The position numbers and the translations under genes were made by a program. The notes under the pieces were generated by a model. The model saw nothing but the letters and a program-made list of their open reading frames with translations, searched no databases and had not been told where the DNA came from. A stretch of 64,000 nucleotides of DNA from positions 1,461,388 through 1,525,387 of the forward strand of contig NC_089586.1 in NCBI RefSeq assembly GCF_019320115.1, in the 5' to 3' direction. The DNA comes from Miscanthus floridulus. Its lineage: Eukaryota; Streptophyta; Magnoliopsida; Poales; Poaceae. Of this stretch, positions 23,887-33,819 are shown piece by piece (position 1 is the stretch's first letter; each line of letters begins with the position of its first letter).

Positions 23887-26800
23887 TTTGAATCTAATTT
23901 AAATTCGAGCCTTGTTGAGGCTAATCTCATGCTGGCTAGCCGCGTCGGGACGTGGTCTTCGTGTAGGGTCTTGTCGTCATTGTAGCTCATACTGCGCTGG
24001 CCACACACTGCATTGCTCTGTCCATCGTCTTGCTATTGCGGCTGGCCGAGGCCTGCGGCACTGCTGCCGTCCTGGCCACTTAAATACGGTGGTGCGTTTC
24101 CCCGCTCAGAATCAATCATCGGATTTATTCATGTCACGCAGCGTTGTCTGGCCCCGTCGCTGGGTCGCTGCTCTCTCTCCCTCGCATCCTTTCTCAGAGA
24201 GCAGTTTTAAAGAAAGTTGGTCAGGCTGCTGCTGCCGTGTACTGCTTTGTTTTCATTTTCCCTTGGAGAGCATGTGGTTCTGTCCCTGCCGCACCGTGTC
24301 CTTTCACTTCCATGTGCGCACGTTGGTGCGCCACTGCCGGCCACGCTGCGCCATCCTATTTTGCCCCCGCGTCAGTGCGCTGACCACGCCTACGACCTTT
24401 GCCTCTCTCGCTAGCGTCTTATCCATAATTAAAGGGTGCACATGGTTCTGCTTCCACCTTAGCTTGTGTCATTACGCCAACATGACCATGCTGAGCAGAC
24501 TGGGCCACTCTATGCCACTGCTGCTGCCCCTACCCTTGCTTCTTGAGGACACCGAGCTGCTATTCTCGCTCTACTTTTCTTGGCCTCTGTCCGCTCTTCC
24601 TCTCTTTATTGCACCACCGGGCCACGGCCGTCACCACCCGCCAGTAGTGTCTCCCCTTTCCCCCTCATGCATGCGCGTCTTCCTTTCTCGGCGCTGGAGT
24701 CGTTGCCCCAGCTCCTGCTCACCCCCTTGGTCTGCACCATCCTCCCGTGCCCGCCGCAACCATATCGCCCGCCTTGGCCAGCCGCCAACGCCGCTACCTG
24801 GCACCCCACGTGCAGGCGCGCCCGAGTCGTGCGTGGCTCCTCGCCTTCCTCTCAGGCGCCTGTGCTGCTCCCCCTCCCAGCTTGCCTCGCCGGCCACCGT
24901 GCCTCACAGCCACCCCGTGGCGCCCATGGCCGTGCCCACCATCGTCTGGTCATAGCAAGCACAAGCGCAATGAGCCCCGCTGTTGACTGTGCTGCCCGAA
25001 GCACTGTAGCTCCCTACCATGGCCGGCCCGCTATGCCCGAGCACGCGCCACCCCTTCCTTCCCCGCTCTAGACCACAACCGTCGTGCCGCCTCCCTGCCG
25101 TGGCCACACGTGGCCTCTGTGTTGAGAACCGCCCCGGCCTGCTTCCTTGAGTGCGTGCGCCACCACTGCGTGGCCACCGCGCCTAGAGCACCGTTGCCGC
25201 CATCTGGCCGGCCGGAGCCGCTGCCACGGCTCGCGTGGGCAGGCTGCCATGGGCCGGCTCATGTCTTGCCACGGCCAGGCCGTGGATGCGTGGGCCCCCG
25301 TGCCCCTAACCGGTGGGCTCCCGCCGCCGCCGTGCCTTCCTAGATGGGATTGGTCGCCGGCCGGAGCTCCTCTACCCTGTGCTCTGTTCGTGGAAGATGA
25401 AGAGAAGGGAAAGAAATGAGTATAGAATTAATACAGGGGCCTTATTGCTAAATACGTGACTCATACAAATAGTACACGCTGGACTGCTGGTTAGTTTCGT
25501 GAAAGCATAGGGGCATTTTTGCAAAATCACTAGGCTAGATTGGGCAGGCCGCGCGTGGGCTATTTTGCTGGGTCGCCGCCTGTGCCGCGTCGGGCCACGC
25601 TCGCTACGCTGTGGGCCGTGGCCTATGGTCACGCGTGCTCGCCCACGCGCTGGGCCGACCGTGTGCTGCTCTCGTGCCCTGGGCCTTCCCTCCTAGGCCG
25701 GCCTTCTCCTGCGCGCCCGCGTGGGCCGTTCGCGCCATTTCGCCATCGTTGGGCCGCGCGCGTGTCTACGGGCCGAGCCGGCCGCTCAGGCCTTGTTCTT
25801 TTTGTGTTAATTGTTGAATTGGTTAAGTCAACGCTCTTCCAAAATTGAAAATAAATAGCAGAAAAATCATAAAAAATGCCAAACCGGTTTTGTTGAGTTT
25901 CTAAAATCATGATCTATCTAATAGTATATTTTGTTCGCATATGTTCGGTATGTTTTTAAGGTTGCTCTAATTATTTTAACATGCTTAATATTGATAAAAG
26001 GTGAACTTATAAGAATTTCTGTGATAAATCGGTGATAGTGTTGACTCTAAAAATTTTATAGTAAATTACTAATACTATTAGCTGCTCACTATAATTAGTT
26101 TGCTAGATAGGTAATGATGTCCTATTTCGAATAATGATTAAATCGATAGAATGAAATAAAGAAATAACTTGGGTTTGTATAGCTGAAATACTATTTGGGA
26201 AATGACGCCTTTCTCGACGATGTTGATACATAGATTAGTACGTTAGTTATTAGAGCTAACTTGTTAGTTCACAGTATGTACTCTGTTTAAGAGTTGTTGT
26301 TGTCGTGTTACTTAACTATTGCATCATCTCTACATCGCATTGCATATCATAATAGGAACAACGACAGTGGTTCGATGGTATCAACTGGAGTAGCTGAAAA
26401 GATGGTGCCAAGGATCATGCTGCCAAAATGGAATGCTAACTTTTAGTTATATTTTACCCAGGCAAGCCCCAGTGCATAACCCCTATTTTACTACACTTTA
26501 AATTATATTTGTGTATTAAGTTTTAAAGAGTTGAATGAAACCCACTTGTATATATATATCTTTATCCTATGAGTCTTACTAGTACGATAGGATCATGTAG
26601 ATTGCTATGTTAAAGGACTCGAGTAGAAGTCAAGTGATTGTCTGTCGCTCACGAGATATAAGAAATATATTACTATATTATTATCACTTGGAAAATATAA
26701 ATGGTGGAAAGGAAAAATGGTGACCGGGCAGGGATATGGTTTGGGTTTTGGTGGGTGTAAGAGGTTGTGTCCTGCGGCCAACGGGACATAGCTTGGTTAC

Positions 26801-27982
26801 ACTGTTTTCCCTGTCTATGTTGGTTAAGGATCGGTCGTTGCATAAGTCTCGAGGCAAGTCACAGATTTATTATCCCGAGCACATACTTGTGTATGGGTGC
26901 TTGAAAGACTTGTTACTCTCTTGTCATGGGTTCCGGCTCTTTTTGGACTGACTGTCATGGTGGTTTTTGGGTTAGGAGGTCCTTGCATCGTACTGAGTCC
27001 GGGACTCAGGGGCGGGGGCTTGGAGTCCTAGTTTGGACAGAGACCTGGACCCCATGATAGGAGGATAGTGGGTTAGTCTTGCTTGTGCCCGGGGTACAAG
27101 CGGGGCATGTATTTTCATGGTACCCAGCTGGGGGCATTGATTCGCGAATCGCCGGGCGATCCAGTACGGCTTGTTTTGGGTCTAGCACCATAGTAAGAAC
27201 TGGGAGATGAAAGATGGAAAAAGAAAATCTGATTGCTTACCTCCTGCTTGAAAGTAGCACATGTGCTTACATAGAATGGTTAGTTAATGAACTAATGTGG
27301 CTGTTAATAAAAATCGAATATAAGGACGCACGCTTAGTAATGCTCCTGCAAAAGCAATAAACTCACAAGCCAGATAGCCTTGCATATCCTTAGAGTTTTT
27401 TCTTTCCTCCTGTCGAGTAAGTCTTGCTGAGTACAATTGAGTACTCAGGGTTTTATTTCCCCCTATTGCAGGTGATAGGTGGAGGCTAGAGCTGACCTTT
27501 ATGTGTGGATTTCTCCTAGTGGGCTCAGAGAGGATTTCCGTTACGCTGTGATCATAGTTTTATTTATAACTCTTACTAAATGTTTTTATAAATAAAAGTT
27601 TTATAATCTATTGTCATAGTTTCTATATTGATGCTACATCATGTCATGACTAGATAAGTATTTCCGCTGTAATTCTGATAACATGTTTATATTCCGCTGT
27701 TAACTTAAATTATTCATAACTCTGATAATATGAATATATTCCGCTGTTGTAACAATAAATATTATACTCTGATGTTGTATTAAAAGTGATGTAAGAAATG
27801 GCTAAGGATGATGTAAGCTTTATTCTCTCATTTGTGATCCTGATGGAAAAGTGTGGATTTTTGGGTTCTCCCTTGGGGTGTGCCCGATGGGACCGTGTAA
27901 TTTAGTGTTCTCCTTTAAGTGCTTAGTGTCTAATGGAAGACGAGCACTCCTGGGAGGCATTAGATTAGGTGGTTCTGCAATA
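23557..27982 (+). repeat. 3' LTR of T1
   Basis: 4426 bp, from TGTAACACC to CTGCAATA. It keeps the 750-bp block (26422-27171) missing from LTR1; this block is also present in the solo LTR at 36939-40915, so it is ancestral. An (AT)n expansion of about 32 bases lies at 23853-23884 where LTR1 has a short AT run. It contains the longest open frame in the window (23912-24955), broken in the other copies. Confidence 0.93.
23853..23884. repeat. (AT)n microsatellite
   Basis: About sixteen AT units, expanded relative to the same site in LTR1 (near 9921). Confidence 0.95.
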
Positions 27983-28018
27983 GTGCTTTGCGACCTTCCA
28001 AACAGGTCAGAGCCCAAA

Positions 28019-28076
28019 CAGTGTTGTAGGCGCCGGCATTTGCCTTACAGTGTTGTGGGCGCCGTTATTTGCCCTC
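28019..28076. repeat. 29-bp tandem duplication in the G LTR
   Basis: Two copies of CAGTGTTGTRGGCGCC plus a GCATTTGCC-like tail, at 28019-28047 and 28048-28076. Confidence 0.85.
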
Positions 28077-28467
28077 GGACGCGGATCCTTACAGAAGCTC
28101 ACGACAATCACTATAGTCGAGAAGGAAACTCGTATCATCCACAGTAATGGACGTGCGGTCACTGTGATGCCTTCTCCCTGTATGGCCATTGATCAGCACC
28201 CTGGTCCGCCGCGCCGCCCGCCAGGGCGAGATGGGACATGACAACTCCCTGACAATGCCAGGACATGGCATCGTTAGCGGACAGACACCCAGCGCGGCCC
28301 TGTTAGGGTCAGCGAACATGCGCCTGGCGTGGAGCTATCCCTGTCACCGCCTACCATGTCAGCGGGGCCCGCATAGAGGAAAGGAAAGACCCGGCGTCCT
28401 TGAAGGACTTCCTTTGCCTCTGGTTTTCCTCTTTTCTCCCATCTGTAATCCCTGCTCTCCTTTGGCC

Positions 28468-28475
28468 TATAAAAG
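28468..28475 (+). promoter_or_regulatory. LTR TATA box of element G
   Basis: TATAAAAG in a GC-flanked context about 336 bases before the LTR end. Confidence 0.75.
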
Positions 28476-28809
28476 GGAAAGCAGAGCACCCCACTAAGGG
28501 GATCGATTCAAGACATCACAGCAGAACAACTAGCATCGAACCTCAAACACATAATTGAGCAGCGACCTGGCTCTTGACATCTATTCGATTTTTCCATCAG
28601 AGACTTGGGACCTGTCCCTCTCTTTCTCGTTTGTAACCCCTACTATGAACTTTTTAGTGCTAATAACACGAGCAACAACAACGAACTGGACGTAGGGACA
28701 TTCTGCCCGAACCAGTATAAACCTTGTGTCTTTTTAGCACATCATCCAGGCCAGAGGCGCAATAACACAAATTTACTTATTGGTGTTTACTCGAAACACC
28801 GACACTAGT

Positions 28810-29929
28810 CCTAATTGATGGAGAATGAACTTTCCTCACCCACAAATAGAACACACTAAATAACACAACAAAAAGACTATCACAATGCAAGTTATTTTCC
28901 TTAGTATTTACATGCAGGCGCTCCTATACATGCACACACTACTTATATGAACACATAGATATACACCTTTTCATTATAAGCACCCTAAGAGATTGAGCTA
29001 GTAGATTTTGAGATTAATAGAGGTTGTGTATATCCGTGCACTGAGGATTGAGATAGTAAATTTTGAGATTAATAGAGGTTGTGTATATCCGTGCACTGAG
29101 GTCCGAATAGCTCTGTTTTTTCTAAAATAAATTCTAAATAAAGAAAAAAATAGGCACTTTGAATCCGAGTAAACAAGTTAGATACACAGAATGTAATCAA
29201 TGAGCTACTTGAGTCTGCCGTCATTCGCGAGCCTCCTAGCACGGGAATTCAAGCAAAATCCACAAAGTCGTTGGAAAGAACAATCTAAATTCTAGTAAGA
29301 GCAGATATCAATTATCAAACACAAAAAAAAATCACTAGTAGGGTATCATTGTACTCGTAGCTCTCATCAAATACCATAAATCAGTAAACACATAACCATT
29401 TGTAGCGAAACGTGTTACTAAAAATCATCATCTGATAATTCAGCACAATGTAGCAATAAGTTTGATTGTTACACATTGATCTTATTCACAACAACTACAG
29501 CAGTAAAGCTTTCGCATCCCAAAAGCTTTCGGACCTGCTATGAATAATTCAACCATATACATGCCCCGACAAATTCATGTCTTCCTAAAAGCTAGACGCA
29601 GCCTAGCTTAGCGAGAACGCTCGCTCGCTTCGTTTCCACCTAGCCAAGCTAAGTGCCTGTCGGTGGCCTTCTGGGCCTGGTTAAGAGGCCTCTTCAGCCA
29701 ACCAAACGGACTCAAATCGGCTTAATGGAGCCTGGATAGGGGGATAGCCAGGAAACCAAACATGTCCTATGTGGCCACAACATGAACCTGATGTGTTTTG
29801 TTAGTATAGTAAGTTTCAGGTAGCAATATGGCGGCCATTAATTTCAGATATCACGAGCCATGGTGATATATATGACAAATTTAATTTCAGATCGTGTTTT
29901 GTTAGTATAGTAAGTTTCAATATGGCCGG
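28810..29929. other. AT-rich flank with small duplications, no gene
   Basis: Holds a 55-bp tandem duplication (28992-29101) and a 24-base direct repeat, GTTTTGTTAGTATAGTAAGT-containing, at about 29796 and 29895. The end of 29590-29765 has CCAAAC motifs typical of transposon junctions, but I could not pair termini. Confidence 0.6.
28992..29101. repeat. 55-bp tandem duplication
   Basis: Two 55-bp units beginning ATTGAGMTAGTARATTTTGA, differing at two positions by eye. Confidence 0.93.
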
Positions 29930-30420
29930 CCACGGCGGGGAGGCCGCCTCGAGCGGGGCGCGGCGGCGGCCGGGACGGGGGCGGGGCGTGGGGCAGTGGG
30001 CCGGCCGGCCGGCGTAGTGCGACCGAGATGGTGGCGCGGGGCGCGGACGCCGGTCCGGGCCGCGGGGCGCGGCGGCGGGAGGCGACGGGCGAGAGAGAAG
30101 AAAGGAAGAGAGGAAAACGAAAGGAAGGAAGAGAGAAAGGAAAAGGACCCACCTGTAAGGCTGGCTCGACGCCAGGATCTATGGCGCCAAACTCGGCGTC
30201 AAGATCTACGGCGCCAAGCTTGGTGCCAAGATCTATGGCGCCGAGCTGGCTGCCATGTCACCCCCGGCTCTACTTTGATGCTGATGTGGCCCCCCGACCT
30301 AAGCGCCAGACCCTTTGGCGTTGAGACGTGTAAGCTCGACGCCACCATCGATGGCGCCGAGCTAAGGGTTCAGATGTTGAAAGCATACCTACATGGACAT
30401 ATTTGTGAAAAACTTTCAAA
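29930..30420. repeat. GC-rich segment with purine tract and 27-bp repeats
   Basis: A GC-rich block (29930-30085), a GA-only tract (about 30088-30148) and three 27-bp units containing AAGATCTAYGGCGCCAAG (30167-30250). Read on the minus strand, the order is repeats, CT-rich tract, GC-rich block, which resembles the 5' part of a gene or transposon, but no product is recognised. Confidence 0.5.
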
Positions 30421-30481
30421 AAAAAAAAATTCGGCTATCAAGCAAACCCACTTTCACCTGCAGGCTCTCCGCTCTCTTTTA

Positions 30482-30615
30482 GTCCCGTACCGCTAATCGA
30501 AGACAGAGGAACCCAACTTTAATAAGTGACACAGCCGAGTGCGCGCCGCCAGGTCCGGTGGCGCAGGCCTGTCACTCCAGCCACCGGAGGGCTAAGGCTA
30601 TCCGCACCCGGGACC
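30482..30615 (+). ncRNA. 7SL/SRP RNA Alu-domain-like sequence with Pol III-type upstream elements, copy 1 (probably truncated)
   Basis: From 30548 the sequence GCCAGGTCCGGTGGCGC, then CCTGTCACTCCAGCCAC and GGAGGGCTAAGGC, aligns without gaps to the start of SRP RNA as known from the human Alu domain (GCCGGGCGCGGTGGCGCG). Upstream lie GTCCCGTACCG at 30482, resembling the plant USE (RTCCCACATCG), and TTTAATAAG at 30518, about 30 bases before the start. The USE-TATA spacing of about 25 bases is the plant Pol III spacing. The S-domain motif (GGTCGGAAACGGAGC in the human RNA) was not found downstream, so this is probably a pseudogene. Confidence 0.45.
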
Positions 30616-30904
30616 TGGGAACGGACCTCGCCTACACATATGGCGGTGGAGGAGCTGCACCGCGCGCCGCTATGGGGTACGCCAAATCTCCGTTCGCTAT
30701 AGGAGACCGGGACAGGCAGAGGTTCCGCCCCGCGCCTGTATCCGCTCTCGGGGCGGGCCCCACGCCTGTATCCGCACCAGCGACGGGCTGCGGCATGATT
30801 TGGGGGGCCGTATACAGGCCCTCCGGCGGCAGCGTGCTGCCCGTTCCCGACCTATAAAAGGAGTGCTGACGGTGGGCCATCCTGCTTTGCCGGTTGGCTT
30901 GGCG

Positions 30905-31180
30905 TAGGGATGAAAACGGATCGGATACGGACGGATATCACCGATATTACATTTGTTTTCATATTTTTTTTTGGATTCGGATTCGAATACGGATAGTGTC
31001 AACTATGTCGGATAGGATACGATTGGATATCGACATCATAAATATGCGATTTGAGTATTCGGATACGGATACGGTATCGGATGTTGGATATCCGGACTCG
31101 GATACGGACAGATCTCAACCCCTCTAAACGGATTCGGTTTCGAATACGGTCGAAAAATATCCGTACTGTTTTCATCCCTA
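30905..31180. mobile_element. hAT-like MITE, 276 bp
   Basis: Terminal inverted repeats TAGGGATGAAAAC at the left end and its complement GTTTTCATCCCTA at the right. Flanked by 8-bp duplications GCTTGGCG (30897-30904) and ACTTGGCG (31181-31188), one mismatch. The interior is rich in GGATACGGATA words and holds no transposase. 8-bp duplications and TAGGG ends fit hAT. Confidence 0.82.
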
Positions 31181-31199
31181 ACTTGGCGTAGGCGCGGTG

Positions 31200-31625
31200 C
31201 GGTCAGCCTAAAGAGTTGGTGCAGTGAAAAGGCTGCTGGACCAGATGCTGGTTGGTTTGTGGAGAAAAAAGTGGATTTACTTTGTGTCCTCGGCCTGGGT
31301 GGTGAGTTTGAGCCAGCAGCTCAACCTGAGACGGGCATTGGCCTGGGGAGCTCGCCGAATGGGCGATTGGCCGGGGACCTAGATGCCCAGCATTTGGGAG
31401 GCCTGTTGTACGGCGATTGGCTGGGCCTAGATGTCCCAAGATTTTGAGGCCTAGTGTACGTCTCCCTGGGTTTCCATGCGGGTTTATATGCATTAGGGGC
31501 CCATGGGCCCTCCCGTATGGTCGTTCTGGTTCACTCACTAACCCCTCTCACCAACTCTTTTTTTTCTCTCTTTACATATTAATTATTACTAACATACATA
31601 CATGCAGACATAGATTAATAATTCA
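31200..31625. repeat. Segment duplicated at about 33055-33470
   Basis: Both copies contain AGAGTTGGTGCAG, GGCCTGGGGAGCTCGCCG, the sequence TTTCCATGCGG and CTAACCCCTCTCACCAA followed by a T-run. Each copy also sits downstream of a 7SL-like sequence, so the duplicated unit is about 0.6-1.2 kb. Confidence 0.8.
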
Positions 31626-31659
31626 GTGATACTGTGAAAATTTCTTATTAATTATTCAG

Positions 31660-32009
31660 TGATGCAACACTGAAAATGAGGATGAATATAAGGTCCACCG
31701 TTCTGAATCAACTAATAAGAGTTTGTCTCCAAAAGCTTATAAAGTAGCAACTATGAGTTGTCTAGCTTCAGAAGATGAGGATTTCTGCCCTACTTGTCTG
31801 GAAGGTTTGTGTTCAAATAAATTTTCCTAAGCACATAGCAGATTATCTTGGTGTCTGAACATTTTTTCACCAATTCATTATGATTAATTCACTGTGCAGA
31901 ATACACGCCAGGTGATCCAGAACTTATAACTAAGTGCTGTCACCATTTTCATCTTGGTTGTATTTATGAATGGATGGAGAGAAGTGATACATGCCCAGAT
32001 TGTGGAAAG
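31660..32009 (+). pseudogene. RING-H2 E3 ubiquitin ligase fragment (RHB1A / At3g02290-like), two exons with intron
   Basis: Exon 1 (to 31804) encodes LASEDEDFCPTCLE; exon 2 (31900-32009) encodes EYTPGDPELITKCCHHFHLG and CIYEWMERSDTCPDCGK. The 95-base intron has GT at 31805 and AG at 31898-31899 and splits a Glu codon in phase 1, so the joined frame is open. All RING-H2 metal ligands are present: CPTC, C, H, H, C, CPDC. The family binds E2 enzymes and ubiquitinates targets, sometimes from membranes. A donor GTATAA follows exon 2, but the expected last exon is missing, and a TGA lies at the 5' edge of exon 1, so this is a partial copy, probably carried here by a transposon. Confidence in the family is high, in function nil. 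Confidence 0.85.
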
Positions 32010-32940
32010 GTATAAAACTGATGGTTCTGCATATGCACTCTTCTAGTTTTCACATCTCAAACAGAGATCATAATCGCTAATCACCTATCATCAGTTCCTA
32101 AGGTGTAATTACATGATCTCACATCGGGTAAGGGAAATAGTGCCATGGTCTATGAATGCCTGCAAAGCTTGGTTGGGCATCGTGTTGACCTGAAAGTGCA
32201 TCACTCCAGAGTTATTTTTGTGAAGTTAAGAATGCCTATTCAAGCTGGGTTCTTGACACCGGTGGATGCCCACAACCACCTCTGTTTCTTGGCACCTTTC
32301 TTGGCCCACGCCTCCCACCTTGGACCAGAGAATTTCTTCTAGTAGACCTAATTTACTAGTTTGGGCCAGAGAACAGAGGGTGGTCATATTGCATACCTTT
32401 GTGAATAGTTTTAGTTCTAACATTAAGGGGCAATTAATTCTAGTTTTATTTACCTTTACTCTCAAGGCAAGCGCCTCAGGTGTTCCAACTCGGCTGACAG
32501 CAAAGAAGGATGCAACACTGGTAACTCAGGATAAGTCACTCAAACCAGAAGCCTCACGCCCATCAAGGTAATCATCAACCACGTCCCGGGAGGCTCTCCT
32601 CACGTTCCTGCGCGACGGCGTGCTGCTGCACCCCCGGCCGCATCGTCTGCCTCGGCGGCGACGGACACTGACCCCGCCCGGCCGCCCGTGGGCGCGGTGC
32701 CCGTGACGCCCACCGACGACGCATGCCGCACTGAGCTCGATCTGCGTCCTGCTGGCGCATGCCCACGGTCGATGTTGGTTTCTGCCGGTGTGACTTGAGA
32801 CTTCAACCGGAGTCCGGAGAAAACAAAGAAAGCCAAAACAGGTAGGCACGGGATTTCTCATTCGTCCTCTGTCTGGACTGCTGCTCTCGTGCATGGTCAT
32901 AAAAAAACCCACGTTCATCTGCATGTTCTAGTGTTCTTCT
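32010..32940. other. Stretch with one exon-like segment and a GC-rich block
   Basis: An open exon-like segment, about 32467-32567 plus strand (SASGVPTRLTAKKDATLVTQ), ends at a GTAATC donor. A GC-rich block follows (32580-32760). Neither is recognised. They may be further captured pieces of other genes. Confidence 0.3.
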
Positions 32941-32944
32941 TGTA

Positions 32945-33055
32945 GTGCCGTACCGCTAATCGAAGGCACAGCCACCCAGCTTAGAAAGGAACGCAGCCGA
33001 AAGAGCGCTGCCAGGCCCGGTGGCGCGCGCCTGTCACTCCAGCCACTGGAGGGCA
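32945..33055 (+). ncRNA. 7SL/SRP Alu-domain-like sequence, copy 2 (truncated)
   Basis: USE-like GTGCCGTACCG at 32945, 65 bases before GCCAGGCCCGGTGGCGCG at 33010; copy 1 has the same spacing (66). CTGTCACTCCAGCCACTGG follows, then similarity stops at GGGCACAAGAG. The TATA position reads CTTAGAAAGG, so the promoter looks dead. Confidence 0.42.
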
Positions 33056-33472
33056 CAAGAGTTGGTGCAGCGACAAATGGCTGCAGGGCCCCAGTGATCG
33101 GGTACAAACGAAATGGGCCTCAGCCTTTGGGTTGTGAGTATGAGCCAGTGCTCAAAGCCGTTGGACGGTTCCTGTCGGTGGCCCCTTATCCTCTCACGAA
33201 GTGAAATGATGATGATGAAAGGCGGCTTCGGCCTGGGGAGCTCGCCGTATCGGCGATGGGCCGCCCGATGATATTGATCCATGAGGGCCCGATGAATAAT
33301 GAGGCTTTTAAAGGTTATAAGGTGAGGCCCGTTGTACATCTCCCTTGGTTTCCATGCGGATGAGTGAGGCTCCTCCGAGTGGTTGCTCTGGTTCACTCGC
33401 TAACCCCTCTCACCAAACTCTTTTTTTTTTCATTTATTTATTTTTTACTAACAAACATACAATGCACAACCC
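33055..33472. repeat. Second copy of the 31200-31625 segment
   Basis: Shares the motifs listed for the first copy, diverged and with small deletions. Confidence 0.78.
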
Positions 33473-33788
33473 AACCATCCTGACTGCGCTGGTAGATAGT
33501 ACTATGAGAGAATATATATGTCTGAACAAAAACCTATTTAGAAAAGATAATTCATTGACTTAGGCACTGTTGGGTATAGCGGTGAAAAAAGTGTTTCACT
33601 GAGAATCTGTACAAACAAGCAAAAGAGCGGCTAACCATCCTGACTGCGTTGGTAGATGGTACTATGAGAGAACAATATATATGATTGAACTAAAACTTAT
33701 TTTGAAAAGATCATTCATTGACTTAGGCACTGTTGGGTATAGCGGTGAAAAAAGCAATCCATACAAATAAAGCAAAAGAGCGGCTAAA
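33473..33788. repeat. About 160-bp tandem duplication
   Basis: Units 33473-33632 and 33633-33788 both begin AACCATCCTGACTGCG and end AGAGCGGCTAA; copy 2 lacks a few bases. Confidence 0.93.
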
Positions 33789-33819
33789 AATAAATTGGTC
33801 TGATCCAGGGAAAGCTCTA

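Larger units (their letters stand above)
9620..27982 (+). mobile_element. Long-LTR Ty3/gypsy-type element T1 (Del/Tekay-like LTRs), non-autonomous, nested in the LTR of G
   Basis: Two direct LTRs (9620-13312 and 23557-27982) both start TGTAACACC. They enclose a primer binding site complementary to initiator Met tRNA (13315-13326), a decayed ORF (14090-14990), non-coding sequence and a G-rich polypurine tract (23541-23556). The 5-bp duplication GTGCT flanks the element. LTR length, the terminal GTAACACC/GGTGTTAC palindrome and this primer site fit Del/Tekay chromoviruses, but no reverse transcriptase, integrase or protease is recognisable, so it would have depended on a relative's enzymes. Element X is inserted at 15110-21860. 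Without X the interior is only about 3.5 kb. Confidence 0.88.
1..28804 (+). mobile_element. Ty3/gypsy LTR retrotransposon G, Tat lineage (Grande/RIRE2-like), 3' portion, interrupted
   Basis: The window opens inside the pol gene; the 5' LTR, gag, protease and reverse transcriptase lie to the left. In order it holds RNase H-integrase (9-1700), a non-coding repeat spacer (1701-4433), an antisense accessory gene (7996 down to 4434), a purine-rich tract and a 3' LTR starting TGTTGGGGACC at 8823. The LTR is split by element T1 and ends with ...CACCGACA at 28804. The arrangement of pol, long 3' region and antisense gene matches Grande/RIRE2-type Tat elements of grasses (family knowledge). The element is old and coding-dead. 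Confidence 0.85.
27983..28804 (+). repeat. 3' LTR of element G, right part
   Basis: Starts with the second GTGCT and continues the G LTR. TATA box TATAAAAG at 28468-28475 lies in GGCCTATAAAAGGG, so transcription of the element would start near 28498. The LTR ends with CACCGACA at 28804; the next bases CTAGT would be its own target duplication, whose partner lies left of the window. Confidence 0.85.

Noticed and set aside
23912..24955. Longest ORF of the window, 347 codons, plus strand
   Set aside because: It lies inside LTR2 of T1; the same sequence in LTR1 (9956-10962) and in T2 is broken by stops and frameshifts, and the protein is a Cys/Leu/Pro-rich product of GC-rich sequence without a domain.
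29590..29765. A possible MITE ending in CCAAACATG
   Set aside because: I could not find matching inverted ends or a target duplication.
30028..30496. Plus-strand ORFs of 98 and 166 codons
   Set aside because: Result from a GA tract and 27-bp repeats; the repeated RQDLWRQ peptide is a repeat artefact.
30905..31180. MITE as a MULE with 9-bp duplication
   Set aside because: Symmetric ends (TAGGG...CCCTA) are obtained only with 8-bp duplications, which fits hAT better.
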